Shown one piece after another: positions 51,754 through 62,179 of a DNA stretch of 64,000 bases. The notes under the pieces were generated by a model, which was given only the letters and a program-made list of their open reading frames with translations, made no database searches and was not told where the DNA came from. This DNA comes from Candidatus Pelagibacter communis. Its GTDB lineage: Bacteria; Pseudomonadota; Alphaproteobacteria; Pelagibacterales; Pelagibacteraceae. Location of the stretch: assembly GCF_001179925.1 (NCBI RefSeq), contig NZ_CVSF01000041.1:1-64000 (forward strand). Reading direction: 5' to 3'. Positions within the stretch are counted from its first letter, which is position 1, and each line of letters opens with the position of its first letter. The position numbers were made by a program, and so were the translations under genes.

Positions 51754-52752
51754 ATGGATTACTTTGCCATAATTTTTCAAGAGGTCTATAAGATCTTATT
51801 TTTACTTGTACCAGTACTTGTTTCTGTTGCAATGATTGTATGGTTAGACAGAAGAGTTTGGGCTTTTGTTCAAAAAAGACGTGGACCAAATGTTGTAGGT
51901 CCTTTCGGTCTACTCCAGTCTTTAGCTGATGCTCTTAAATATATTTTTAAAGAAATAATTATTCCCGCTAGTTCAAATAAAATTATTTTTATTTTAGCAC
52001 CAATAGTAACAATGACTTTGGCCTTAATTGCATGGGCAGTTATTCCTTTTAGTGAAACCCAAGTTCTTGCAGATATTAATGTGGGAATTCTATATATATT
52101 TGCGGTTTCATCATTAGGAGTGTATGGCATTATTATGGGAGGATGGGCTTCAAATTCTAAATATCCTTTTTTAGGGTCAATTAGATCAGCAGCACAAATG
52201 GTATCTTACGAAGTATCTATAGGAATAATTATCATAAATGTGCTTTTGTGTGTTGGATCATTAAATTTAAATGACATAGTTTTAGCACAACAGAATATGT
52301 GGTTTATAATACCTTTATTCCCAATGTTTATAATTTATTTTATTTCAGCTTTAGCAGAAACTAATAGACCACCTTTCGATTTACCAGAGGCCGAAGCTGA
52401 GTTAGTTGCCGGATACCAAACTGAATATTCAGGAATGATGTATGCAATGTTTTGGTTGGGAGAATATGCAAATATACTATTAATGTGCGCACTTGGATCT
52501 ATTTTGTTTTTAGGTGGTTGGTTATCTCCAATAGATTTGTATCCATTTAATTTACTGCCTGGTGCTGTCTGGTTAATTTTTAAGATAATTTTATTATTTA
52601 TTTTATTTGCTCTAGTAAAAGCAATTGTTCCGAGATATAGATACGATCAATTAATGAGACTGGGATGGAAAATATTTTTACCTTTTTCATTAATATGGGT
52701 AATTTTAACAGCAAGCTATTTATTTTATTTTAATCTTTTACCAGTAACTTAA
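51754..52752 (+). CDS. nuoH: NADH-quinone oxidoreductase subunit H
   Basis: The 332-residue membrane subunit has about eight helices. [20 protein letters not shown] near residue 31 and [20 protein letters not shown] near residue 203 are the classical signatures, lining the quinone tunnel. [12 protein letters not shown] stands near the C terminus. One nt separates it from nuoG. Confidence 0.97.
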   Translation: MDYFAIIFQEVYKILFLLVPVLVSVAMIVWLDRRVWAFVQKRRGPNVVGPFGLLQSLADALKYIFKEIIIPASSNKIIFILAPIVTMTLALIAWAVIPFSETQVLADINVGILYIFAVSSLGVYGIIMGGWASNSKYPFLGSIRSAAQMVSYEVSIGIIIINVLLCVGSLNLNDIVLAQQNMWFIIPLFPMFIIYFISALAETNRPPFDLPEAEAELVAGYQTEYSGMMYAMFWLGEYANILLMCALGSILFLGGWLSPIDLYPFNLLPGAVWLIFKIILLFILFALVKAIVPRYRYDQLMRLGWKIFLPFSLIWVILTASYLFYFNLLPVT

Positions 52753-53238
52753 ATGAAATTTTCAAGATTTTTAAAAACCGTTTTTATGACTGATTTTTTA
52801 GGAGGTTTAGTTATTGCTATTAAAGAATTATTTAAATCAAAAAAAACTATAAATTACCCTTTTGAAAAAGGTAAAATAAGTCCAAGATTTAGAGGAGAGC
52901 ACGCTTTACGTCGTTATCCAAACGGAGAAGAGAGATGTATTGCTTGTAAGTTGTGCGAAGCTGTTTGTCCAGCACAAGCTATAACGATTGAATCATCAGA
53001 GCGAGAGGATGGTAGTAGAAAAACTACAAGATATGATATTGATATGATGAAATGTATTTATTGTGGTTTATGTGAAGAATCATGTCCAGTAGATGCAATT
53101 GTGCAAGGACCAAATTTTGAATTTTCTACTGAAACAAGAGAAGAACTGTATTACACCAAGGAAAAATTATTAGATAATGGAGATCGTTGGGAGAATATAT
53201 TAGCTGCTAATATAAAATCTGATAATCCTTATAGATAG
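52753..53238 (+). CDS. nuoI: NADH-quinone oxidoreductase subunit I
   Basis: The 161-residue subunit binds two [4Fe-4S] clusters: [12 protein letters not shown] near residue 60 and [12 protein letters not shown] near residue 99. [18 protein letters not shown] precedes the first motif. It conducts electrons between NuoG and NuoB. It starts directly after the nuoH stop. Confidence 0.97.
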   Translation: MKFSRFLKTVFMTDFLGGLVIAIKELFKSKKTINYPFEKGKISPRFRGEHALRRYPNGEERCIACKLCEAVCPAQAITIESSEREDGSRKTTRYDIDMMKCIYCGLCEESCPVDAIVQGPNFEFSTETREELYYTKEKLLDNGDRWENILAANIKSDNPYR

Positions 53239-53243
53239 CAAAA

Positions 53244-53873
53244 ATGGCTCACGCAATTTTCTTTTATATTTTTTCTACCATAGCAATTATTTCAGCAATA
53301 ATGGTTACTGCTTCCAAAAATACCGTACACTCAGTTTTTTTTTTAATTTTAGATTTTATAAGCATTTCATGTTTATTTATAATGATTGGTGCAGAATTTT
53401 TGGGAATGATAATGCTAATTGTTTATGTTGGAGCTGTAGCAGTTTTATTCTTATTTGTTGTTATGATGTTAAACGTAGCCCAACAAAAAAACCAATGGTT
53501 TTCTGGTGAACAAAGCTCTAAACATATTCCTATAGGATTAATCATCACCACTCTTATATTCTTAGAAATTATAATTGTAATTGGAGGTTGGAAATATAAA
53601 CCAGAAATTTTTGATATTAATAATTCAATTGCCCAATCAAACATTAGTAACACTCATTCATTAGGACAGGTTTTATACACTGATTATATTCATGTGTTTC
53701 AAATAAGTGGAATGATCCTATTAGTAGCTATGATAGGTGCTATTGTTTTAACATTTAGACAAAGATCTGGCGTTAAAAAACAAAGTTATATCAAACAAAT
53801 TTCTAGAGAAAGAAGTGAAGGTGTTGAGGTATTAGAAGTTCAAAGTAATAAGGGGGTTAAAATAGATGACTGA
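53244..53873 (+). CDS. nuoJ: NADH-quinone oxidoreductase subunit J
   Basis: The 209-residue subunit has five helices. [20 protein letters not shown] near residue 48 and FLFVVMMLN contain the pi-bulge helix of the family. The C-terminal part ([11 protein letters not shown] onward) is a charged extension. It overlaps nuoK by eight bases. Confidence 0.95.
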   Translation: MAHAIFFYIFSTIAIISAIMVTASKNTVHSVFFLILDFISISCLFIMIGAEFLGMIMLIVYVGAVAVLFLFVVMMLNVAQQKNQWFSGEQSSKHIPIGLIITTLIFLEIIIVIGGWKYKPEIFDINNSIAQSNISNTHSLGQVLYTDYIHVFQISGMILLVAMIGAIVLTFRQRSGVKKQSYIKQISRERSEGVEVLEVQSNKGVKIDD

Positions 53874-54177
53874 GATAGGTTTAGGACATTATTTAACTTT
53901 AGGCGCAGTGATATTCTCAATTGGAGTAATTGGTATTTTTCTAAATCGAAAAAACATCATCGTCATATTAATGAGTATTGAACTGATATTACTTGCAGTG
54001 AATATTAATTTAGTAGCTTTTTCGATTTATTTAGGTGATTTGGCAGGACAAGTTTTTACTTTATTCATTCTTACTGTTGCAGCTGCAGAGGCAGCAATAG
54101 GTTTAGCAATAATAGTAGTTTATTTCAGAAACTCTGGAACAATACGAGTAGAAGAAATTGATAAGTTGAAAGGATGA
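53866..54177 (+). CDS. nuoK: NADH-quinone oxidoreductase subunit K
   Basis: The 103-residue subunit has three helices, with the conserved Glu residues in [12 protein letters not shown] and [17 protein letters not shown] that take part in proton transfer. [12 protein letters not shown] is typical at the first loop. Start and stop overlap both neighbours (ATGA with nuoL). Confidence 0.97.
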   Translation: MTEIGLGHYLTLGAVIFSIGVIGIFLNRKNIIVILMSIELILLAVNINLVAFSIYLGDLAGQVFTLFILTVAAAEAAIGLAIIVVYFRNSGTIRVEEIDKLKG

Positions 54178-56090
54178 TCATGGAACTATCAATTATATTT
54201 TTACCACTTATTGCTTCAATCATCTCTGGATTTTTTGGGAGATATATAGGTGATAGAAACTCTGAAATAATAACAAGTGCACTCGTTTCAATTTCTGCAC
54301 TTCTATCAATTTATGTTCTTTATCAAGTAATTGTAAATCAGTACGAAGAAAATATTATTATAGCCACATGGATTAACTCTGGATCACTTGAAGTAAATTG
54401 GTCAATGTTAATTGATCCATTATCAGCTGTGATGTTAGTAGTAGTAACTTCTGTATCTGCTTTAGTTCACATCTATTCAATTGGTTATATGTCTCATGAT
54501 CCACATAAGCCAAGATTTATGGCTTATTTATCATTGTTTACATTTGCAATGTTAATGCTGGTAACTTCAGATAATTTTATTCAACTATTTTTTGGATGGG
54601 AAGGTGTTGGCTTGTGTTCCTACTTCTTAATTGGTTTTTGGTTTAAAAAGGAGAGCGCAAATGCTGCAGCAATAAAAGCATTTGTTGTAAATAGAGTAGG
54701 TGATTTTGGTTTTGCTTTAGGAATTTTCTTAATATTTTATTTATTTGGAACTGTTAATTATTCAGAAGTATTCCAACAAATTCCAACAGTTGTAGATAAA
54801 AATTTATCCTTTTTAGGTTTTGAAGTTAAAGCGATAGATTTAGTATGTTTGCTTTTATTTATTGGAGCAATGGGTAAATCCGCACAGATATTACTTCATA
54901 CATGGTTGCCTGATGCTATGGAAGGTCCAACACCAGTTTCTGCACTAATTCATGCAGCAACGATGGTAACAGCTGGTGTTTTCTTAGTTGTAAGATGTTC
55001 TCCAATTTACGAATATTCTCCATTAATACTAAATTTTATAACAATCGTTGGAATGACTACTGCATTCTTTGCAGCAACAGTAGCCTTAGTTCAAACAGAT
55101 ATAAAAAAGATTATTGCTTACTCTACATGTAGTCAACTTGGTTATATGTTTTTTGCAGCTGGAGTAGGTGCATATAATGTTGCTATGTTTCACTTATTTA
55201 CTCACGCATTTTTCAAAGCTTTATTATTTTTAGGATCTGGTTCAGTAATCCACGCATTTAAAGATGAGCAAAATATAAATAACATGGGAGGTGTATGGAA
55301 AAAGTTACCATATACCTATACTTTAATGATAATTGGAACACTTGCTTTAACAGGTTTCCCATTTTTATCGGGATTTTATTCTAAAGACGCAATTATTGAA
55401 TTTGCTTATTTACGGGGTAATACTACTGGATACTATGCAGCTGGGATTGGAATAGTTACAGCTTTTTTAACGTCTATTTATTCATGGAGATTGATATTTA
55501 AAACTTTCCATGGAGAATATAATAATAAAGAGATTAAGATAGAGGAAACACACGAATCTCCTTTAGTAATGCTTGTTCCTTTATTTATTCTATCAATAGG
55601 AGCAGTTTTTGCTGGTTTTTTATTTAAAGGACTTTTTATTGGTCATGGTGAGAATTTATTCTGGGCGGAGTCTATCAAGTTTTTAGAGCCTTTAAGTACT
55701 GAACATCCACCTTTATGGTTTTTACTTTTAACACCTTGTTTAGTTTTGTTATCTATTCCAATTGCTTATTACTTATTTGTAAAAAACAAAGAGTTACCTC
55801 ATTCAATAGTTTCAACGAATAAACCTTTGTATAATTTTTTAGTCAACAAATGGTATTTTGATGAGTTGTACGATGTGTTGTTTATTAGAACCTCAAAAAA
55901 TCTAGGTCTATTTTTATGGAAATTTTGTGATGGAACCATAATCGATGGTTTTGGTCCTGATGGAATTTCTTCTTTCATAAAAAAATGTTCAATTAAAGCA
56001 ACTAAATTTCAAAGTGGTTTTATCTATCAATATGCATTTGTAATGTTGTTAGGTTTTTCGGCATTACTAACTTTTTTAATAATTAAATAA
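54174..56090 (+). CDS. nuoL: NADH-quinone oxidoreductase subunit L
   Basis: The 638-residue antiporter-like subunit has about sixteen helices, with the key blocks [18 protein letters not shown] near residue 138, [20 protein letters not shown] near residue 240 and [20 protein letters not shown] near 322, containing the proton-path Lys and His. A lateral C-terminal helix follows. ATG at 54174 or at 54180 is equally possible as the start. Confidence 0.96.
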   Translation: MIMELSIIFLPLIASIISGFFGRYIGDRNSEIITSALVSISALLSIYVLYQVIVNQYEENIIIATWINSGSLEVNWSMLIDPLSAVMLVVVTSVSALVHIYSIGYMSHDPHKPRFMAYLSLFTFAMLMLVTSDNFIQLFFGWEGVGLCSYFLIGFWFKKESANAAAIKAFVVNRVGDFGFALGIFLIFYLFGTVNYSEVFQQIPTVVDKNLSFLGFEVKAIDLVCLLLFIGAMGKSAQILLHTWLPDAMEGPTPVSALIHAATMVTAGVFLVVRCSPIYEYSPLILNFITIVGMTTAFFAATVALVQTDIKKIIAYSTCSQLGYMFFAAGVGAYNVAMFHLFTHAFFKALLFLGSGSVIHAFKDEQNINNMGGVWKKLPYTYTLMIIGTLALTGFPFLSGFYSKDAIIEFAYLRGNTTGYYAAGIGIVTAFLTSIYSWRLIFKTFHGEYNNKEIKIEETHESPLVMLVPLFILSIGAVFAGFLFKGLFIGHGENLFWAESIKFLEPLSTEHPPLWFLLLTPCLVLLSIPIAYYLFVKNKELPHSIVSTNKPLYNFLVNKWYFDELYDVLFIRTSKNLGLFLWKFCDGTIIDGFGPDGISSFIKKCSIKATKFQSGFIYQYAFVMLLGFSALLTFLIIK

Positions 56091-57571
56091 TGAATTTTCC
56101 TATTCTTTCATCATTAATATTGTTACCAACAATTGGTGCTTTATTTTTATTTTTTACCAAAAATAAAGAAGGAAATAACTTAACTGCGAAATATGTAGCT
56201 TTATTTACGACAGTTGTTAATTTTTTAATTTCAATTTACTTGTGGATTTCTTTTGACCAATCTACATCTAGTTTCCAATTTATAGAAGAAAGAATATGGA
56301 TTGAAGGATTAATTAATTATAAAGTTGGAGTAGATGGTATTTCAATTTTATTTATTATATTAACTACATTTATAACACCACTTTGCATTATATCTGTAAA
56401 TAATTCTGTTAAAAATAGATTAAGAGATTTTTTAATTGCAATTCTAATCATGGAAAGTTTCATGATTGGTGTTTTCTGTGCACTTGACTTATTAGTATTT
56501 TATTTATTTTTTGAAGCTGGATTAATCCCAATGTTTTTAATTATTGGTATTTGGGGAGGTGCAAGAAGAGTTTATTCAGCATTCAAATTCTTTTTATACA
56601 CACTGTTAGGATCTGTTTTGATGTTAGTTGCAATAATTTCAATTTATTGGATTACAGGAACAACTGACGTGGTTCAACTATATGAAATTGGTATTGATGT
56701 AAAATATCAAAATCTATTGTGGTTAGCATTTTTTAGTTCATTTGCTGTTAAAACACCTATGTGGCCAGTTCATACATGGTTACCCGATGCGCACGTTGAG
56801 GCTCCTACAGCTGGATCTGTTTTGTTAGCTGCCATATTGTTAAAGATGGCTGGATATGGTTTTATAAGATTTTCTTTAGGTCTTTTTCCAATCGCGTCTG
56901 AAGTATTTACACCATTAATTTACACCTTGAGTGTTATAGCAATAATATTTACTTCACTTATAGCTTTAATGCAGGAAGATATGAAAAAGTTAATTGCTTA
57001 TTCATCAGTTGCGCATATGGGCTTTGTAACTTTAGGTATATTCACTTTGCAGCAACAAGGAATTGAAGGAAGTATAATTCAAATGATAAGCCACGGATTA
57101 GTTTCTGCAGCATTATTTTTAACTGTTGGTGTAGTTTATGACAGAATGCATTCTAGATTAATAAGTACGTATGGTGGACTGGTTTCTGTAATTCCAAAAT
57201 ATTCAATATTGTTCATGTTATTTGCTTTAGCATCCCTTGGTTTACCTGGAACCAGTGGTTTTATTGGTGAGTTTTTAATATTAATGGGAGCTTTCAAAGA
57301 TAATTTTTTAGTAGCTGTTATAGCAAGTATTGGAGTGATTTTGGGAGCTGCATACATGTTGTGGCTATATAAAAGAGTAGTATTTGGAAAATTAATTAAT
57401 GAAGATCTTAAAAAAATGTTAGATTTAAATAGATCTGAATATTTTATTTTATCTTGTTTGGCTGTACCAATCTTATTTTTTGGTTTTTATCCCGATCCAT
57501 TAATAAACACTATTGAAGTTTCTGTTACCGATCTAATTAATATGCATAACACAAATATGGCTAGTAAATAA
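56090..57571 (+). CDS. nuoM: NADH-quinone oxidoreductase subunit M
   Basis: The 493-residue antiporter-like subunit has about fourteen helices. DLLVFYLFFEAGLIPMFLII near residue 132 holds the conserved Glu, and PMWPVHTWLPDAHVEAPTAG near residue 222 and AYSSVAHMGFVTLGIF near residue 302 are also typical. It shares one base with the nuoL stop (TAATG). Confidence 0.96.
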   Translation: MNFPILSSLILLPTIGALFLFFTKNKEGNNLTAKYVALFTTVVNFLISIYLWISFDQSTSSFQFIEERIWIEGLINYKVGVDGISILFIILTTFITPLCIISVNNSVKNRLRDFLIAILIMESFMIGVFCALDLLVFYLFFEAGLIPMFLIIGIWGGARRVYSAFKFFLYTLLGSVLMLVAIISIYWITGTTDVVQLYEIGIDVKYQNLLWLAFFSSFAVKTPMWPVHTWLPDAHVEAPTAGSVLLAAILLKMAGYGFIRFSLGLFPIASEVFTPLIYTLSVIAIIFTSLIALMQEDMKKLIAYSSVAHMGFVTLGIFTLQQQGIEGSIIQMISHGLVSAALFLTVGVVYDRMHSRLISTYGGLVSVIPKYSILFMLFALASLGLPGTSGFIGEFLILMGAFKDNFLVAVIASIGVILGAAYMLWLYKRVVFGKLINEDLKKMLDLNRSEYFILSCLAVPILFFGFYPDPLINTIEVSVTDLINMHNTNMASK

Positions 57572-57572
57572 T

Positions 57573-58991
57573 ATGGAAAATTTAAATTTAATATTGCCTG
57601 AAATTTTTATTTCTCTATCAATTATGTTTCTACTTATTTTGGGTGTGTTTAAAAATAACAGTTCTAAAATTACTTTTAATTTATCTTTGTTTGCTATTTT
57701 AATTACAACAATAATAACAATAAATGAAACTTTCTCTGTAACTCGAGAAACTTTGTTTAATGAAAGTGTTGTGATTGACAGTATGTCCTCGCTAATGAAA
57801 ATTATAACTTTAATTGGAGGTTTTTTAGTTTTAGTGATTTCATCAACTTATTTAAAAACATTTAAAATATATAATATAGAATACCCAATACTTATTTTGA
57901 GCTCTATTCTTGGTATGATGGTAATGATTAGCTCAAATGATTTAATTGTTTTTTATATGGGCTTAGAATTACAATCATTAGCTCTTTACGTTTTAGCGAC
58001 ATATAACAGGGATCAATTAAAATCATCAGAAGCTGGTTTGAAATATTTTGTTTTAAGTGCATTATCATCTGGACTGTTATTATACGGATGTTCTTTAGTT
58101 TATGGTTTTTCAGGTTCAACCAATTTTGATATAATATCAAATCAACTAAATTCTGAGGAGTATTTTTTAACATTTGGAATTGTATTCATCTTGGTTGGTT
58201 TAGCATTCAAAATTTCTGCAGTCCCATTTCATATGTGGGCGCCCGATGTTTATGAAGGATCTCCAACAACTGTAACTTTATTTTTTACAATATTACCAAA
58301 GATAGCTGCTTTGACTGTATTTATTAGATTTTTATATGTTCCCTTTTTAAATTTAATTGATCAATGGCAAATGATAATAGTTTTCTTATCTATAGCTTCT
58401 ATGGTTTTTGGAGCAGTTGCTGCTATAGGGCAAACTAATATTAAAAGACTAATTGCTTACAGTTCTATTGGACACGTTGGTTATACATTGGCTGGTTTAG
58501 CAACAGCATCAAATGATGGAATTCAAAGCTCAATAATTTATATTTCTATTTATGTTGTTATGAACTTAGCTCTTTTTTCTTGTCTATTAATGTTAAGAAG
58601 AAAAGATCAATATTACGAGGATATTGATGATCTTTCAGGGCTATCGAAAAATCATCCATTATTATCTTTAAGTTTATTGTTAATACTATTTTCTTTAGCA
58701 GGTATACCTCCTCTAGCTGGATTTTTTGCAAAATTTTATATTTTTAAAGCCGTATTAGAACAATCAATGTATTTTTTAGCTATAGTAGGTTTATTATCAA
58801 CCGTAGTGGCAGCTTTTTATTATCTAAGAATTATAAAAATTATGTATTTTGACAAAGAAAAAGACAAATACGATACAGACCATAGCCTATGGTTAAAACT
58901 TTCACTTACAGTTTCAACGATATTAATTCTTTTATACTTCATATTCCCAAGTCAGTTAATAGAAGTTGTTTCAAGAATTAATATTATTTAA
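57573..58991 (+). CDS. nuoN: NADH-quinone oxidoreductase subunit N
   Basis: The 472-residue antiporter-like subunit has about fourteen helices. FYMGLELQSLALYVLATYNR near residue 128, VPFHMWAPDVYEGSPTTVTL near residue 216 and LIAYSSIGHVGYTLAGLAT near residue 293 are family signatures. It is the last nuo gene and shares one base with birA, so the downstream genes may be co-transcribed. Confidence 0.96.
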   Translation: MENLNLILPEIFISLSIMFLLILGVFKNNSSKITFNLSLFAILITTIITINETFSVTRETLFNESVVIDSMSSLMKIITLIGGFLVLVISSTYLKTFKIYNIEYPILILSSILGMMVMISSNDLIVFYMGLELQSLALYVLATYNRDQLKSSEAGLKYFVLSALSSGLLLYGCSLVYGFSGSTNFDIISNQLNSEEYFLTFGIVFILVGLAFKISAVPFHMWAPDVYEGSPTTVTLFFTILPKIAALTVFIRFLYVPFLNLIDQWQMIIVFLSIASMVFGAVAAIGQTNIKRLIAYSSIGHVGYTLAGLATASNDGIQSSIIYISIYVVMNLALFSCLLMLRRKDQYYEDIDDLSGLSKNHPLLSLSLLLILFSLAGIPPLAGFFAKFYIFKAVLEQSMYFLAIVGLLSTVVAAFYYLRIIKIMYFDKEKDKYDTDHSLWLKLSLTVSTILILLYFIFPSQLIEVVSRINII

Positions 58992-59527
58992 TGAAATTTA
59001 AAAAATTTAAATTTAAAAAAGTTAAAAGCACAAATAATACTGCAATAAGAATTATTAAAGAAACTAATTATAATTTAGGAATGGTTGTTGCTGAAACACA
59101 AGTAAATGGTAGAGGACAGTATGGAAGAAAATGGATATCATCAAAAGGAAACTTATTTATCTCTTTTTTTAATCAATTAAATGAAGTGAATCTATCTATT
59201 AGCGCTATAACAAAAATTAATTGTCTCTTAGTTAAAAAGTTACTCTCTTCATTTACAAGTAAAAAAATTTTATTTAAAAAACCAAATGACTTACTAATCG
59301 ATAAAAAAAAAATTAGTGGGATTTTACAAGAAGTTATATTTGTAAGAAATAAAAAATTTTTAATTACTGGTATAGGTATAAATATTAAAAAAAATCCAAT
59401 AATAAGGAATTATCCTGCTACAAACTTGCAAGAGGTAAGTAAAAAAAGTATTAGTAAATTAAGTGTAGAAAATAAACTAAAACAACTTTTTGAAAAAAAT
59501 TTATCCAAACTGTATAACATTAGATAA
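58991..59527 (+). CDS. birA: Biotin--protein ligase, minimal form
   Basis: The 178-residue enzyme joins biotin to carboxylase carrier proteins. GRGQYGRKWISSKGNLFISF near residue 38 is the biotinyl-AMP loop and KKPNDLLIDKKKISGILQE near residue 96 the catalytic region. It lacks the N-terminal DNA-binding domain of E. coli BirA and most of the C-terminal domain, so it is not a repressor. The nuoN-birA-coaX order is usual in alphaproteobacteria. Confidence 0.88.
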   Translation: MKFKKFKFKKVKSTNNTAIRIIKETNYNLGMVVAETQVNGRGQYGRKWISSKGNLFISFFNQLNEVNLSISAITKINCLLVKKLLSSFTSKKILFKKPNDLLIDKKKISGILQEVIFVRNKKFLITGIGINIKKNPIIRNYPATNLQEVSKKSISKLSVENKLKQLFEKNLSKLYNIR

Positions 59528-60273
59528 TGTATATTCTAGGCGATATTGGTAATACCGAAACAAAACTATGTATTGTTTCTAAAAACAATAAAATTTTAAA
59601 AAAGATTACATTTTTATCAAAATCATTAAACAACAAGCAGTTAAATAGTTTATTTAAAAAAAATAAAATTCAATTTAATAAAATTGAAAAAATATTATTT
59701 TGCAGTGTTGTACCCAAAACATTTGACATAATTAAAAAATTTTTATCGAAAAAAGTTAAATTAAATTGCTTTGAGGTTAAAAAATTAAACTTAAAATCTC
59801 TTATAAAAATTAAAGTAAATTATAAACAGGTAGGCTCTGATAGAATTACTAATGCTATAAGTTTAATGAATAAAAAAAATAATTTTATAATTTTAGATTT
59901 TGGAACAGCAACAACTTTTGATGTGCTAGTTAAAAATACTTATTATGGAGGAATTATTGCTCCGGGTGTGAGATTGTCTCTTAATACCTTGTCTGATAAA
60001 GCAACTTTGATTCCAAAAATAGATTTAAAGAAGATTAATAAAGTGATTGGCAACAATACAATCTCAGCCGTCAGATCAGGTTTTTTTTGGGGTTATGCAG
60101 GTTTAATTGACAATATTATTAATTTAATTAAGAAAGAGACTGGAAAATCTTTTAAAGTAATTATTACTGGCGGATTTTCAAATTTATTTAAAAACTCAAT
60201 TAAAACAAAAGCAAATCATAACCAAGATATTACAATTAAAGGTTTAATGAAAATTTCAAAATTAATTAAATAA
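59527..60273 (+). CDS. coaX: Type III pantothenate kinase
   Basis: The 248-residue enzyme performs the first step of coenzyme A synthesis. The acetate-kinase-fold motifs LGDIGNTETKLCIV near residue 3, VGSDRITNAI near 98 and FIILDFGTATTFDVL near 118 are present, followed by GGIIAPG. TheGly-rich TGGFSN near residue 216 binds ATP. It overlaps birA by one base. Confidence 0.9.
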   Translation: MYILGDIGNTETKLCIVSKNNKILKKITFLSKSLNNKQLNSLFKKNKIQFNKIEKILFCSVVPKTFDIIKKFLSKKVKLNCFEVKKLNLKSLIKIKVNYKQVGSDRITNAISLMNKKNNFIILDFGTATTFDVLVKNTYYGGIIAPGVRLSLNTLSDKATLIPKIDLKKINKVIGNNTISAVRSGFFWGYAGLIDNIINLIKKETGKSFKVIITGGFSNLFKNSIKTKANHNQDITIKGLMKISKLIK

Positions 60274-60274
60274 T

Positions 60275-61933
60275 ATGAAAGATGAACTTTTATTTTGTCC
60301 CTTAGGCGGATCAGGAGAAATAGGTATGAACATGAATTTGTTCGGTCATGGACAACCTGGTGATCATAAATGGATTATGGTCGACATAGGAGTAACATTT
60401 GCAGATGATACTATTCCAGGTGTTGATTTAATTTATCCAGATCCAGGTTTTATAGTTGAAAGAAAAGATAATTTATTAGGAATAATTTTAACACATGCTC
60501 ACGAAGATCATATTGGGGCAATTGCTCATTTATGGCCAAAATTGCAGTGTAAAATTTTTGCAACTCCTTTCACAGCCGTATTAATCAGAGAAAAATTTAA
60601 AGAAAAACAAATCGATATAACCAATCATTTACATATAGTTGAGTTAAATGGAAAGGTTATTTTGAATCCTTTTGAAATTGAATATATTACCTTAACGCAT
60701 TCTATATTAGAACCAAATGGACTTAGAATAAAAACTCCTGCAGGAGTTATTTTGCATACTGGAGATTGGAAGGTAGATCCAAATCCTTTAATTGGAGACA
60801 ATATAAACGATAAAAGATTAAAGGAAATTGGAGAAGAAGGTGTGCTAGCAATGATTTGTGACTCAACAAATGTTTTTAGCGCTGGTAAATCAGGTTCAGA
60901 ATTAGATGTAAGAAAAAATATGTTGAATATTATGTCTCGATTAAAAAAAAGAATTATAATTACGTCCTTTGCTTCAAATGTAGCCAGAATGGAGACAGCT
61001 TTTTATTGCGCAGAACAAACAGGAAGACAAATCTCATTAGTTGGAAGATCAATGCATCGTATTTATAAGGCTGCACGTCAATGTGGATATTTAGAAAATA
61101 CAATTGAACCAATTGATCCAAGAGAAGCTAAAAATTTCTCAAGAGAAAAAATTGTATACTTATGTACTGGGAGCCAAGGAGAACCTATGGGTGCAATGAT
61201 GAGAATTTCTAGCTATGTTCATCCAGATGTTTTTATTGAAAAAGGTGATGCTGTAATTTTTTCTTCAAAAATTATACCTGGTAATGAAAAAAAACTTTAT
61301 AAACTTCATAATCAACTTGTTAAGGGTGGAATAGAAGTAATATCTGAAGAAACTGAATTTGTTCATGTTTCTGGTCATCCAAATAGAGAAGATCTTAAAG
61401 AAATGTATCAATGGGTAAAACCTAGGTGTGTAATACCTGTGCATGGTGAACATAGACACATGATAGAACACATTAATTTTGCAAAAGAAATGCAAGTACC
61501 ATATCCAGTTCAAGTGGAAAATGGTGATATTGTCAAGTTGTATCCGGGTGAAAAACCTGAAGTATTTGACAAGGCTCCAAGTGGCAGACTTTATTTAGAT
61601 GGCAATGTAAGTGTAGATCCAGATTCACAATCAATAAAAGATAGAAAAAATTTAAGTGCCAATGGATATCTTGAAGTAACAATAATGATTACACCAAAAG
61701 GAAATATACATAATAACCCCATACTTTCATTTCGTGGTTTACCTGTAGATGATCGAGATGATTTTGTTTATGGATTAGAGGAAGAAATAGAAAAAACTTC
61801 TAGAACTTTTAAAATTGGAAGCAAACAACAAGAACATAATCTTATTGATGCATTAAAAATTGCTTGTAGAAAATTTTCTAAAGAAAGAACAGGAAAAAAA
61901 CCATTTACCAATATAAATTTAGTAAGAATTTAA
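60275..61933 (+). CDS. rnj: Ribonuclease J
   Basis: The 552-residue metallo-beta-lactamase/beta-CASP nuclease has GGSGEIGMNMNLFGHG at the start, the metal motif THAHEDHIGAIAHL near residue 73, CDSTNVFSAGKSGSE near 198 and HVSGHPNREDLKEMYQWVKP near residue 364. It processes and degrades RNA from the 5' end. The order coaX-rnj-DUF1467-proS is typical in alphaproteobacteria. Confidence 0.95.
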   Translation: MKDELLFCPLGGSGEIGMNMNLFGHGQPGDHKWIMVDIGVTFADDTIPGVDLIYPDPGFIVERKDNLLGIILTHAHEDHIGAIAHLWPKLQCKIFATPFTAVLIREKFKEKQIDITNHLHIVELNGKVILNPFEIEYITLTHSILEPNGLRIKTPAGVILHTGDWKVDPNPLIGDNINDKRLKEIGEEGVLAMICDSTNVFSAGKSGSELDVRKNMLNIMSRLKKRIIITSFASNVARMETAFYCAEQTGRQISLVGRSMHRIYKAARQCGYLENTIEPIDPREAKNFSREKIVYLCTGSQGEPMGAMMRISSYVHPDVFIEKGDAVIFSSKIIPGNEKKLYKLHNQLVKGGIEVISEETEFVHVSGHPNREDLKEMYQWVKPRCVIPVHGEHRHMIEHINFAKEMQVPYPVQVENGDIVKLYPGEKPEVFDKAPSGRLYLDGNVSVDPDSQSIKDRKNLSANGYLEVTIMITPKGNIHNNPILSFRGLPVDDRDDFVYGLEEEIEKTSRTFKIGSKQQEHNLIDALKIACRKFSKERTGKKPFTNINLVRI

Positions 61934-62178
61934 TGAGCACAACAGGTTTAGCTATTATCTTTATAATTATATGGTGGGTAGTTTTCTTTGCTATTTTACC
62001 TATTGATGTAAATCGAAGAAAGACTGTAAAAATTGACGGGGAAGATCCAGGATCACCTGAAAATCCAAAAATGTTGAAAAAATTCTTATATTGCACTGGA
62101 ATTACTACTGTCATTTTTATTATAATTTATCTATTAATTAAATTTGAATATTTAAATTTAAGAAATATGATCAATTAA
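61933..62178 (+). CDS. DUF1467-family two-helix membrane protein
   Basis: The 81-residue protein has helix 1 with IIWWVVFFAILPIDV, a polar loop with GEDPGSPENPKMLKKF, and helix 2. WWxVxFxxLP and GxxPGxP are the family pattern. The function is unknown. It overlaps rnj by one base and ends 1 nt before proS, so it is within one operon. Confidence 0.88.
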   Translation: MSTTGLAIIFIIIWWVVFFAILPIDVNRRKTVKIDGEDPGSPENPKMLKKFLYCTGITTVIFIIIYLLIKFEYLNLRNMIN

Positions 62179-62179
62179 G